Origin: Mauremys mutica | Taxonomy: Eukaryota > Chordata > Testudines > Geoemydidae | Assembly (NCBI RefSeq): GCF_020497125.1 | Contig: NC_059089.1 | Span: forward strand, 29,096,282-29,160,281 | Direction: 5' to 3' | Length of the DNA stretch: 64,000 nucleotides | Part shown: piece by piece, positions 33,286 to 44,572 of the stretch | Layout: every line of letters begins with the position of its first letter | How positions within the stretch are numbered: the stretch's first letter is position 1 | Made by a program: the position numbers and the translations under genes | The notes under the pieces: generated by a model | Database searches by the model: none | Told to the model about the DNA's origin: nothing | What the model saw: only the letters and a program-made list of their open reading frames with translations

Positions 33286-36200
33286 TAACTTTTTTTTTAA
33301 ACCTCTGGAGACTGTATGTGTCCCTGTGTTTTAATAAAAGGTTGTAAAAGCAACATTCATTTATAACATTTGGAAGATTATTCATGGAAAAATTATGCAA
33401 AGGAAAAAACAGTATAATCCTCTGGGATATTAAAGATATGTGGTAAACTTTTCCAAATGCTCTTGCCACAGTTCTCTAAACAGCACTCATCACATTCTTC
33501 TGTGTTTCTCAAGTTACACAATGTAAACAGTTTTTTTTTAATAATGTTTTGATAGTTTTATACATTATTTTCTTGTACATGTCAGCATAGTCTTGACAAT
33601 GATGTTGAGAAATAATGAAAACCAAATTTGCCTTTCTCCATGCCAGGTGACTGGAAAATCCTGCTAAAAGTGCTTTGTCTCCCTGAAAGCCATAATGATA
33701 GAATAGCAATCATGGTAACAGTATGCACTAGGATAGGGGCCAAGGAGAATAAATAGGAGACTTTTCAGTAGCAGATGATCTCATTTAATGGAAAAAAACA
33801 CCAAAAATCACTTGATCTCAACTGAATTTAGAGACTGGAACTTTACTATTGAGCAACAAGGCTAGGCATTTGCAACACACCAAGCAGGGTCTGGGATAGC
33901 AGTCTACACTCTGAAATAAACCCTAATAAATTAAATGAGCTTTATTCTTTTTACAGAGTAGTCTCTTGCTGGGGGTAATGTTGAGCAACAGATTTTTTTT
34001 TTCAACCAAACCCAAGATTTTTTGGTTGCTTCCCCCCACCCCCCGGATTCCAAAGACTTTTTTTTTTTAATTTGCAGGGAAGAAAAAAAAACTGTTTCAG
34101 AAGAACGAAGCAACAAATTATATTGGTCAAGCCTCCACATGAGAGTAATCTAATCACTAGATTAGAATAACATATAGAGTCATGTTTGAAGGCTAGGCAA
34201 AACAGCAAAGCTCTTTCAGGTTGGGGTAGTACCACATTCAAATCAGTAGTCTGCTCTGCTCCCCTTGTCAATGGTGAAATTCACTGATATTTCTATGGAA
34301 GCACTGTTGTTAGGGCTCTTAAATGATATGTTGAAAAGCAACCATGTTGTCAGTTTCAAAAAAGCACCTTGATGCTTTCTGGTGGAAAATCTCTCTTTAT
34401 GATGTGTTTTTACAATGGCTTGCACAATGGGGTTAGAACCGCTTATGCACTACTGAAGTACAGATTAATAATAATGGACTGATTTTAATGTAAAATTCAG
34501 AGAGAGACCCCTGCAAATCTGTGGATATCCACTTTATATCCAGGGATATCTGCATCTGGATGTGGATATCAGACCATATTTGCGGATCGTAGATCAGATG
34601 CAGATACAAATTTTGTATCCACATAGAGCTCTATTCATAGGCATTCATCTCTGATTGCGCATATGCAAAAAAAGCAGCTGTGTTGCAAAATTCACTGTGA
34701 AGAACACCCGTCCACATGTATGAAAATAAGAGTTGGGCCAATGGGCTCTGTTTTCAAAGGGTAATTTAAGCCCCTCTTTACTATTAGTAAGAGTTGTGCA
34801 GCCAAATCCTTGAGTTCTCCACTGAAGAATGATTCACTTCTCATGGTCAGTATTAGGGAACTGAGACTCTTAATAGTCACATACAAGTCTGACACCTTAC
34901 TCCTGTGTGCAGGCATTATTATAGCTGGAGCGCTATAGGTTGCATGAGCATTATTATTAATAATAATTAATAATATCCATTATTATCATTATAGCCAGCT
35001 GTTTTCATTCTCTTGAAACTTTCGTTAACTGTCACAGGCCTTGTGTCTGCCTGAAGGTGACATTTTTTGAAAGTTGGAGCAAATACAAATATTTCCTCCT
35101 TTGGGGTAAAAAATATATATTTTCCACATTATAAAAATATAATTGTAATTTTTTAAAATAGCACTAACACCAACAGCTGAAATTGGAAAGCTTGAATTTA
35201 GCAGCAGTTTAACTTTCACTGGCACAAAGTGGATTTGAGTCTTTCAATGAAAAATTGGTTTTGTTTTCATGAAGTTAAGGTTCAAAAGTGTCTTTGTATA
35301 GTATAGGTATGCTGTCATACAGTGGATATGATTTTTTTTTAGCTGCTTTTACCAGTGGTCTAAGGAGAGAAAGCTGCATTATGCATTTATATAGAGCTGA
35401 TCTACGTGTGCAGTGAATGTGTGCAGCTTCTGGGCTCTGCATTGATTCGGACTTTTATTCACAAGACCAAGCTTTGTTGATTGATACAATGCTGGTGAGA
35501 TTTAACTGAATAATTCATGGATCCACGTTGCAGACCTTTCCTTGGGAAATTTTCTTCCAGTTACAAAGCCCTGTGTTACAACAGTACTGGATAAAATAAA
35601 TGCTGGGTGCATTGATTTCTGGAGCTGAGTCAAAAATGGCATCTTAAGATATGGATTTGCACTGGGTTTAAATTGGGTTCAAGTTTTATGAGCTGTTTTT
35701 GGCTTAAAAGCTTAGAAATGTCTTGGTAAACTCTTTCAGTTTTTTTGTTTGTTTATTTGTATGTATGTATCATTACTAATCTGTATTTGGAATCAATTTA
35801 GAGCTGATGCATTTTATTCCGCAAAATCCAAGAAAAAGCCAGATTCTGCAGAAATTTATGTTGGTGATTCAATAGGGAATATCTTTTCTTCCAAGTCAAT
35901 AGTGACCTCAGTGTTCCAGCATTATGCCCGGGTGTACTATGCTGCTGGAGGGGTCATCTGTAAAATAGGATGTTAAATGGAGGTCCTAGCCATTTATGGA
36001 TGAAAACTAAGGATAGTTGTTTACAAGTTCAGTGCTAAATTTCATTAACAGTAGCAATTTTACATTAATTCATAACGTTCAATTCTCCTTTCAATAATTA
36101 TTTCTAATAATTTATTGAAAAATAAGCAAATCAAATGAAGAGGCTGCTCAAAAACAGGTTCCCAATCCGTCATTACTTTCTCATCTAAATGCTTGTACTG

Positions 36201-37330
36201 TATAAGTAGCTTTTACCGGTACACTAAAAAGCGCCAGACAGTTTCATTGCAGTAAGACAACTATGGTCTGTAGAGGATTAAAATGATTGACAAAAATGGA
36301 TCAAATTACTAGATGCTAACTTTATTCAGTTACAAGTAGAAACCCAGGTATTTCACACAAGTATAGGAATCCTGAAATGAGCTCCAGTTGACTGAACATC
36401 TGAGGGATTAGAGTACAGTGAACAGCACCCATATTGGTTTGACAGATATTCATAATCATCTTCATTATAGAAGTTTTTTGTATCAGGCAATAAAGCAGGG
36501 CCTGCAGTATTACTTTCACTGGATATTTCTAGTTGATCATCCTTAAATTATTTATGTCAATAATGGAATGTAATAGGGTCCACTAATGTTTGGAGAAAGC
36601 GTCTCTCAAAGCATTACTTCTAAATAATAAATAAGAGAAAAACTCATATTCAGACAGGGAATTTATACTGTTGTTTGATAGTTAATTTAACTTATCTTGG
36701 CTTTGTAGCTTTGATTACATTCAGTCTGTACATTGTGAATGACTGCAGAAATTAATAATAGGACTTCTATGGGTTTTATTTGGAAGTTTCCAATTTTTTT
36801 CTGTATGTAAAGGAATAAAATACCAGAAGGCAAGTCAATATGTGCATTTGATTCTCAAATGTTGCCTTTCGAGCCATACTGTATAAAGGAAGAAGCATGC
36901 CAATATGAGCATGTGTCTTGAAGTATAATAGTGTTCCGACCCTGATTAGTTACAGCAAACACAAAAAGCAATAGTTTTTGGGTTTCATTTAAAAGGAATC
37001 ACTTCTACTGACCCACCTCCCCACAAAAGAAACTATAAATAATCTACTAACGAGGTGTCAATCCTCTCCTAAAAGAAGAGCAGGAATTTCCTGTAGGGAG
37101 AAGAAACAGCATTTTCTGGGTTTTGTCTCTGCTCAGCATCCTGGACAGTTTGAGGAAATATGCATTACTTTCTTTTAAATTTGACTGAATTTAGTGCTGG
37201 AGACTGAAATTCTCTATTCATCCATCGAATAGTTACAGCAGCACTTGCAGCAGCTATACAAGCTTCCCCCCACCCTATCTTACCTCTCAGGATAACCTGT
37301 TTCCTGTTCATTCAGTAGTCTCACTACAGA
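33286..37330. other. Non-coding stretch, AT-rich
   Basis: About 4 kb without a supportable exon. Possible old repeat material lies around 35870-36000, where ggtcatctgtaaaataggat and ttaaatggaggtcc resemble a widespread vertebrate SINE phrase. Otherwise there are only poly-T runs and short chance ORFs. Confidence 0.35.
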
Positions 37331-37334
37331 TACT

Positions 37335-39047
37335 ACCATTAGGGAGATCAGTTGTGATATGGACCAGTTCATCAGGCACTGGAATTAGACAATAACCTCC
37401 TTTCACCAGATGGCATTCACGCAAGAGTTCTGAAAGAACTCAAATGTGAAATTGAGGAACTATTAACTATGGTTTGTAACCTGTCCTTTAAATCAGCTTC
37501 TGTACCCAATGACTGGAAGATAGATAATGTAACGCCAATACTTAAAAAGGGCTCTAGAGGTGATCCCGGCAATTACAGACCGGTAAGTCTAACATCAGTA
37601 CTGGACAAATTAGTTGAAACAATAGTAAAAGAATAAAATTATCAGACACACAGAAGAAAATTAATTGTTGGGCAAAAGTCAATATGGTTTCTGTAAAGGG
37701 AAATCATGTCTTACTAATCTATTAGAGTTCTTTGAAGGAGTCAGCACATGTGGACAAGGGGGATTCAGTGGACATAGTGTACTTAGATTTCCAGAAAGCC
37801 TTTGACAAGGTCCCTCACCAAAGGCTCTTATGTAAATTAAGTTGTCATGGGATAAGAGAGAAGATCCTTTCATGGATTGAGAACTGGCTAAAAGACCAGG
37901 AACAATGGTAGGAATAAATGGTAAATTTTCAGAATGGAGAAGGGTAACTGGTGGTGTTCAAGGATCAGACCAAGGACCAATCCTATTTAACTTATTCATA
38001 AATGATCTGGAGCAAGGGGTAAACAGTGAGGTGGCAAAGTTTGCAGATGATATTAAACTGCTCAAGATAGTTAAGACCAACGCAGACTGTGACAAACTTC
38101 AAAAAGATCTCACAAAACTAAGTGATTGGGCAACAAAATGGCAAATGAAATTTAATGTGGATAAATGTAAAGTAATGCACATTGGAAAAAATAACCCCAA
38201 CTATACGTACAATATGATGGGGGCTAATTTAGCTACAACTAATCAGGAAAGAGATCTTGGAGTCATTGTGGATAGTTCTCTGAAGACATCCCCGCAGTGT
38301 GCAGCGGCAGTCAAAAAAGCAAACAGGATGTTAGGAATCATTAAAAAGGGGATAGCGAATAAGACGGAGAATATCTTATCCCCCTTATATAAATCCATGG
38401 TACACCCACATCTTGAATACTGTGTACAGATGTGGTGGTCTCCTCTCAAAAAAGATATACTGGCATTAGAAAAGGTTCAGAGAAGGGCGACTAAAATGAT
38501 TAGGGGTTTGGAATGGGTCCCATATGAGGAGAATTTAAAGAGGCTAGGACTTTTCAGCTTGGACAAGAGGAGACTGGGGGGGGGATATGATAGAGGTATA
38601 TAAAATCATGAGTGGTGTGGAGACAGTGCATAAGGAATAGTTATTTACTTGTTCCCATAATATAAGAACTAGGGGCCACCAAATGAAATTAATGGGCAGC
38701 AGGTTTAAAACAAATAAAAGGAAGTTCTTCTTCACACAGTCAACCTGTGGAACTCCTTGCCTGAGTCGGTTGTGAAGGCTAGGACTATAACAGGGTTTAA
38801 AAGAGAACTAGATAAATTCATGGAGGTTAAGTCCATTAATGGCTATTAGCCAGGATGGGTAAGGAATGGTGTCTCTGTTCTCTGTTTGTCAGAGGGTGGT
38901 GATGGATGTCAGGAGAGAGATCACTTGATTGTTACTGTTAGGTTCACTCCCTCTGGGGCACCTGGCATTGGCTACTGTCGGCAGACAGGATTTTGGGCTG
39001 GATGGACCTTTGGTCTGACCCAGTGTGGCCATTCTTATATTCACAAG
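37335..39047 (+). mobile_element. CR1 LINE, sense, 5'-truncated
   Basis: Plus-strand CR1 starting within the RT N-terminus and ending with the CR1 3' tail (ctggatggacctttggtctg, then ccattcttat at about 39040). The reading order is LNNNLLSPDGIHARVLKEL-like, then NVTPILKKGSRGDPGNYRPV (about 37530-37580), then the RT core and thumb. The tail matches the one at 21.05 kb as reverse complement, so both CR1 copies are related, in opposite orientation. Confidence 0.85.
37905..38603 (+). pseudogene. CR1 reverse transcriptase, C-terminal half
   Basis: 232 codons: WRRVTGGVQGSDQGPILFNL, FINDLEQG, AKFADDIKLLKI (motif C, FADD intact), DLTKLSDWATKWQMKFNVDK, ERDLGVIVDSSLKTSPQC, VHPHLEYCVQMWWSPLKKDI. The upstream fingers and motif A (37690-37900, GFCKGKSCLTNLLEF, YLDFQKAFDKVPHQRL) lie in other frames because of small indels; the C-terminus also breaks after GGGYDRGI. 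The polymerase site itself is preserved, but the ORF is broken and the endonuclease is missing. Confidence 0.8.
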
Positions 39048-39476
39048 ACAGATGAAATAGCAACGACTGTCAGTCACTATGAGATGGTCAAATTTTAACT
39101 GGTGCCCTAAGATGAAAGGCCCCATATCCCCCTTCTGCTTTCACCCTCCCCCACAAGCCAGCTATTCCTCAACATGAGTCTGATTGGAACAAATGCTTTA
39201 GAGGTGAAAGGCTTCATAACCTATCCCCAATCTGAGTTAGCCAGTCCTCTTGTATACATTAAGAAGGGTTTCACCATTTTTTTAACCAGGTTTAGTTTTT
39301 AGTGTTTTGGTGTCATAATATCTGCTCGATATGAGAGCTTTTTTAGTCTCCTCAAAAGGAATTATAATTAGGGCTCCTTGTGTGTCATGGGGGTTGCGGA
39401 AGTCACGGATTCCATGACTTTTCGCAACCTCCGTGACTTCTGCAGCGGCTAGTGTGGCTGACGTCAGGGCCGCCTA

Positions 39477-39592
39477 GGGTGACCAAACAGCAAGTGTGAA
39501 AAATCGGGACAGGGCTGGGGGGTAATAGCCTATATAAGAAAAAGCCCCAAATATCAGGACTGTCCCTATAAAATCAGGACATCTGGTCACCC
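39477..39592. mobile_element. Short MITE with gggtgacca ends
   Basis: 116 bp, inverted ends gggtgacca / tggtcaccc, flanked by TA on both sides (39475-39476, 39593-39594). This suggests a Tc1/mariner-type target. It is nested in the larger repeat at 39.4-40.1 kb. Confidence 0.65.
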
Positions 39593-40002
39593 TAGGGCTG
39601 CCCAAGTAGCTGGCTCCGGGGCCTGCTGCTCAGGTGGCCCCAGGGACAGCCACACCTGACGCTGCTGGAGTGGCTCTGCAGCCAACCACTTGGGAGGCCC
39701 TGCAGCCAGCTGCATTGGCTGCTGCTGGAGCAGCCACGGGGCCAGCCTCCCTAGCCTCTGCTCAGGTGGCCCAGGCTGCTGGCGGTCCCTAGGGTGGCCA
39801 GAGCAGCTGCTGCTGGTGGCCTTCAGCAGCAACCGGTGCTGGCAGTCCCCAAGCGGCCGGAGCAGCCAGTGCTGGCAGTCCCTGGCAGCAGTCCTCAGGC
39901 GGCTGGAGCAGCTGCTGCTCAGCAGACCCTGGGCGGCTGGTGCTGTTAGCCCTGGAGTGCCCCCCCAGTGCACACCCACCCAGCAGAGCCCCACCCCAAG
40001 TT

Positions 40003-40110
40003 TTAGTCATGGGTATTTTTAGTAAATGTCATGGACAGGTCACAGGCCCGTGAATTTTTGTTTATTGCCCATGACCTGTCCATGACTTTTACTAAAAATA
40101 CCCATGACTA
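40003..40110. repeat. Palindrome, 40-bp arms
   Basis: Arm ttagtcatgggtatttttag ... caggtca (40003-40042) is complementary to 40072-40110 with about one mismatch, with a 29-bp loop. It forms the right part of the 39.4-40.1 kb element. Confidence 0.8.
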
Positions 40111-40120
40111 AATCATAGCC

Positions 40121-42834
40121 TTAATTATAATCATTGCAACTTTAAATCTTAATATTTTTGTTCAGGGAATTCTATTTATTCACAATCTTGTGAATTGCAC
40201 CCTCTGCTGCCTTAAGAGGGTACTATTTCCAAGAGTGTGACTATACAGAAGAAACCCGTAATGAAATATATTTAATGTGATACGTAATCTCTTTCTCCTC
40301 ATTTTGATAGGCATAGCACTTGAACCTATAAGTTATTTAAAATACTTAGAGCCACATTCTGCCTGAGACATTAGTGCACAACTGTGACCAACTTCACAAT
40401 GACTTATTCATGACTATCTCAGGACGGAATCTTCCCTTGCTGTTCATTTTCTGAGAGAAAGTTGTTTTGGGTTTTTTTTTCATACAGTGGATTGCTACAG
40501 ATTAAGACATTTAATTGCTTTGAGCTAACTGACTTTTCACATTAGAAAAAAAAGAAAAGTTATCAAGAACTTAGACTCTCAGAACTGTGGAGTTGTGGAA
40601 GATTTTTAATTATATTTTGAGATCCTATTGTATAGCAACCATGCATAAATGACTTTTTATCGTGAGACTTGCATTGTTAAATTGGAAACTACACTATAGC
40701 AACAACTAAATCTTTTTTGATTTCTAGATCTGCAGAAAGGAAGTTGAATTCATCTTTGTGTTAAACAACTATGAATTGCGTTGAACTATCATATATGCAT
40801 GTTGTAATAGAATGTACGCTGAGGGAGAGATTTCCTTGACCAAAGTTAATAAAACCCCTTATGTTATTTACAAGAGGTTAAGTGAAATAGAAACTTTGGT
40901 AACTCAGCATTGTAGCAAGGACAAACACAACAGAGAACTCATTCAGAAGAGCATTGGGAAAAAAGGCTTAAGACAGAATCAGATAAATTCTCTCTTTGTG
41001 TGTACTCACCAAATGATGATCCAGTAAATGATATGTCTAAAGTGTTTGTTTGTTTCCTCTCTTTTGGTTATAAGGACCAATGTCATCTCTCTCCTTCCAC
41101 AATATTGGTTTGTCCCTAAGCAGTTTCTTTGTCCAACTAAAGAGTAGGATAAAAGGTGCCCTTGACTGCTCCTGGGAAGCTGAACAGACAGTTTTCCCAT
41201 TGCTGACATGGAGCAGCCATTGTAATTTGCTCCTACTGATGGCACAGCTCATGGTGGCCTCTTTGAGCCTACAATATGGAGAAATTACAATGTAAATAAT
41301 CTTTCACCAAGGTCTATCTAAAGTAAAAAAGTAAAACTCCAGGCTGACGGCTGGACTGGACAGTAAAAAGTCCTGGATCTATTTTATATCAACTCTTTTC
41401 CAGTTAGCAACTCCCTCTTATTAATGGATGCACTGTTCTTTCTTGAGGAAGCAACTGCTCTTTGACTCACTACAGTCTGTGCCATGAGCTCTCAGGCCAA
41501 AGCAGGAGAAACTGTTGTGGAACAAATCCTATGCCTGTCCTGTTCATGGTGTTTGGTCTGTGTTGCAGATGCCCAGCTGTTCCTGATATTAGCCTTTTTC
41601 CAACTCTTACACTATGCAGTGGAATGTTCCTCTGCCTCAATTTAGGAGCATTTTAAACCAAAGCTCCTCTGTATGGGTGCTGAAGGCATCTATCTATTTC
41701 CAGCACATACAGGCATCCAGAATTTTTTCCTCCAAACCAAAAAGACATCTCAGCTGTAAACTTAGGGTGAGGAGAGGGGGAGGTTTGGTCAGTTAGACAT
41801 GGCTTTTCATATCACAGAATTTCCATCACAATTGGCCCCCAGGGGCCATTTCAGCAGAAAGGCCACAGATGCTAAGCTCTCCTCAAACCCTCAAGAAGTG
41901 TTCTCTGTGGAATATTGTGCACTGCTGCTGCCTGTACTGTACCTGAACTGGGGACAAGCTGAGCAGCCTGTTTCCAAGGCCATCCCTTTAGAATCTGTCA
42001 CCAGTGTTAAAGTCACTACTAAACAGTTTACTGTGAAACAAAGAACAGCCTCAAGTGCAGTGACCTACCTCCAAAGACATAAGAAGTTGCTAACTATGTT
42101 TTTCTCTGCTTCCTGGCCAAGAGCGCTGCAAGCCTCTTGCAGACAGCATTCAGGAGGAGGGATGAGAGTAGTCTTGCATAGTCACCATCGTGACTATGGA
42201 CCCTGATAAAATCTGGGAAATGAGAAGGAGGATAATTTTCAGTGAGACTTTCCTAAATTCCCAAAGATCACAAATAATTGAGAAATAACACATCTGTCAG
42301 GCTGTAAGCTACATGAAAAGTCCCCACTTTCTCTCAGATATTCATGCTATGAGTCAATATGAGCAAACTGTTTACAGCTGGATGGGGTTTCGAACCAAAT
42401 TCAGAACATATGTTTTCTTAGACATTACTGCTTACCCTCGAAGCACAAACTGACTTTATGGCCGTGCAAGTTATGTGTTGGCAAATCCAACAGTTGTAAG
42501 TGGCCAAGACTTTTTGTGGGAGTCTGTCGTTTAAAAATATGTGCAGGAATGTTTTGAGGATGACTTCCATTTCCATTTTGCTTTAACTGGATGGATCCTT
42601 TATAGAAACAGATGGTGTAACCCAGTAGGCAAGAGATGCTATTTCATAAATGCAGCTGCCTTTTGAGATCTGTAACAATTCAGTTTAAGGTAGTGGCTGT
42701 TTAATCATGAGACCTTATTTCTGAAAGTCTGCTGGATTTCTGAGCCCTCTCAAAAACAAAGAAAATAACCAAAACCAGCCCCTGAAATTTCTGTTTTTTG
42801 CATCAGTCCAGCATTATTTTTTTTCTATTTTTAG
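40121..42834 (+). other. RALGPS1: RALGPS1 intron sequence, 3' part
   Basis: No exon or recognised repeat was found in this 2.7-kb stretch. The ORF at 41799-42206 has no recognisable domain or splice context. It ends in the polypyrimidine tract attattttttttctattttt and the AG acceptor of the next feature. Confidence 0.5.
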
Positions 42835-42961
42835 GTCCATCAGAGGTGTCAGCAACTGTGAGGTTCAGCAGGAGACCAACTTGTCCTGATGCCTCAATGG
42901 CAGCCAGCCTTCCAACCCCTCCTGTACCAAGACACAGGAAGAGTCACAGCCTGGGAAACAA
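42835..42961 (+). CDS. RALGPS1: RALGPS1 exon: PxxP linker exon
   Basis: A 127-bp exon between acceptor tatttttag and donor gtgggt. In frame it reads [20 protein letters not shown], then [23 protein letters not shown]1 is a Ral-specific guanine-nucleotide exchange factor with an N-terminal CDC25-type RasGEF domain, a central PxxP motif that binds SH3 adaptors such as Grb2, and a C-terminal PH domain. This exon carries the PxxP segment ([10 protein letters not shown]). It starts after the first base of a Gly codon and ends two bases into an Asn codon, which the next exon completes. The FSRRPTCPD block fits RALGPS1 better than its paralogue RALGPS2. The preceding exon was not found in the 42.8 kb upstream. 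Confidence 0.88.
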
Positions 42962-43855
42962 GTGGGTGCTCCACACTGTCTCATCCTCTGTCAGTTCAAG
43001 CATCATTAGGAATTAATCCAGCAGTTGAAAGTTCTTAGATATTTCAGACAGTTTTCCTCTTATGCCCCTCTCCCATTTCTAGTCCTATAGGAGTGATTCA
43101 GGCATTAGTCTGTGTGCTTCAGGATTTTCCAGAAAGATGTCTTAATGCTTTTCTGTTGTTTTGACTGATACCATGCTTCCTGCTAGTGCCAGCAAAAATT
43201 GGCAATACTCACTTCAGTGCCATTCTTACACTATCCACTTTGATTTGTGTGAATGTCTGATGTGCATAACAGATTTTTAACATCTCAATGATCCATCCAA
43301 GGAACATTACAATCTCTTTGGCACCCACTACTGTTCTGAAAAGTTGTGGCCTTTCTGCACTGTATTAGCTGAATTGTATGGGTTAGAGAGAGACTCACCC
43401 AATTTTACAAGTGGATGGACTGTGGCAGAGAGCTCATGTGACTTGCCCAGTGTCACACAGTGTTCGTTGATTAGATTAACTGAGGATCATTCAGCAATGA
43501 ATTAGCTGCAGAGCATGCAGTCTTCTATCTATGCTTCTCATCACTAGATTACACAGCCTCTGTACAGTGAGGAGTCAGAGCAAATAAATTAAAAGTAATA
43601 AATTCCCATCTGCACAAATACAACAATTGTTAACCATACACACTACTAAATCCAAAGCCTGATTAGGTTTTTATGCACCTTATGTACGAGCACTAGGAAA
43701 ATGTGAGAAGTCCCATTTAACTGCATGCTACTAAAGAACTTATTGACATTTATGATCATTGTATGGTGAGGCAAAGTCTGAGTGGAAAAAATGGGAGTGA
43801 ATGGATGTTATCAGATTACATAAAAGCTTTTGCTTTTTCTTTCCCAACTTTCCAG
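42962..43855 (+). other. RALGPS1: RALGPS1 intron
   Basis: An 894-bp intron from gtgggtgctc to ccaactttccag. No insertion was recognised. Confidence 0.75.
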
Positions 43856-44007
43856 TATGATGTGTCAATTCAGTGTGGTTGAAAGTAAAAGTGCAACGTT
43901 TCCAACAGAGAAGCCGCGCCACCTGCTGGATGACAGTGTCCTAGAATCCCACAGTCCTGTCAGAAACCACATTCTAAACTCAGTTTTCACCAATGGAATT
44001 TCCATAG
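43856..44007 (+). CDS. RALGPS1: RALGPS1 exon: Ser-rich linker
   Basis: A 152-bp exon after acceptor ctttccag and before donor gtaaga. The first T completes Asn, then [37 protein letters not shown] and VFTNGISI follow; the last base begins a Gly codon. The [11 protein letters not shown]...[11 protein letters not shown] block is highly characteristic of RALGPS1/2, here in the RALGPS1 form. It lies in the flexible linker between the RasGEF and PH domains and has no catalytic residue. The reading frame is continuous with both neighbouring exons, which supports an expressed gene. Confidence 0.9.
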
Positions 44008-44195
44008 GTAAGAACTCTATGGCTCGCTGAATTCTCTGCTTGTCTGTGTCTGCTCCTTTGCAGTATGCAGTGGCACCTATAACTACAGAAGCAGAAAGAT
44101 AGTTTAGCTTCTAAAAAAAGATTGGTCACTTTTTTGGGGAGGAAGTAGATTGGAACCACCTCTCAACTGCCCAGAGGCCTTGTGAAACCACTCAG
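44008..44195 (+). other. RALGPS1: RALGPS1 intron upstream of DIRS 4
   Basis: Intron start from donor gtaagaactc to the DIRS left boundary; no other feature seen. Confidence 0.6.
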
Positions 44196-44390
44196 TTCTT
44201 CTTCGAGTGATTGCTCCTATGCATTCCATGTAGGTGTGCGCGCCGTGCGTGCACGGCTCTTCGGAACATTTTTACCCTAGCAACTCCGGCGGGCCGGCTG
44301 GGCGCCCCCTGGAGTGGCACCGCTATGGCACTGGATATATACCCCAGCCGGCCCGTCCGCTCCTCAGTTCCTTCTTACCGCCCGTGACGG
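44196..44390. repeat. DIRS 4 left inverted terminal repeat
   Basis: From ttcttcttcgagtgattgct to the cagttccttcttaccg end. It matches the right repeat (50140-50360) as reverse complement, with only scattered mismatches: shared phrases are cggaacatttttaccctagc and ccggcgggccggctgggcgc. Its outer about 40 bp also match the internal region at 50009-50048. Confidence 0.85.
44335..44369 (+). promoter_or_regulatory. DIRS 4 core promoter candidate
   Basis: TATA-like atatata at 44335-44341 and an initiator-like tcagtt at 44364-44369, with the A at 44366, lie 30 bp apart. This is the usual TATA-to-start distance. The right terminal repeat has the same pair pointing inward, and copy 1 keeps the layout. 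This is predicted, not shown. Confidence 0.45.
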
Positions 44391-44572
44391 CCAGTTGGAA
44401 CAATGGAGTGCTCCTTTACCTCCACAGCCCTAGCGTTTCTCTATTTCCTACGTGTTCATAGTTGGTTAAGTTAATTTAGTTGTTAGATTAGTTGAATAAG
44501 TTTAGTTAGATATAGTATAGTAAGGGAATTAGGGGGGTTTAGCCCCTCTTCTTCCACAACTGGTGCGGGCTC

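Larger units (their letters stand above)
39371..40120. mobile_element. hAT-like element with terminal palindrome
   Basis: Outer ends gggct... (39371) and ...agcc (40120) lie in attataatta / ttaattataa flanks. The right part is a near-perfect palindrome. The interior (39600-40000) is GC-rich low-complexity sequence of ctgctgg and gcagcc repeats and encodes nothing convincing. A smaller MITE lies inside at 39477-39592. The class is uncertain because no clean 8-bp duplication was found. Confidence 0.5.

Noticed and set aside
35749..35976. 75-codon ORF considered as an exon
   Set aside because: The end overlaps a SINE-like phrase and no donor follows in frame; it does not match RALGPS1.
39587..40022. 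Two overlapping 110-135-codon ORFs
   Set aside because: Product of ctgctgg/gcagcc low-complexity sequence inside a repeat.
40740..41027. Possible RALGPS1 upstream exon after tttctag at about 40727
   Set aside because: The following sequence does not read as the expected RasGEF-to-linker segment and hits stops.
41799..42206. 135-codon ORF within the RALGPS1 intron
   Set aside because: No recognised domain, no Kozak or splice support; not part of the RALGPS1 frame.
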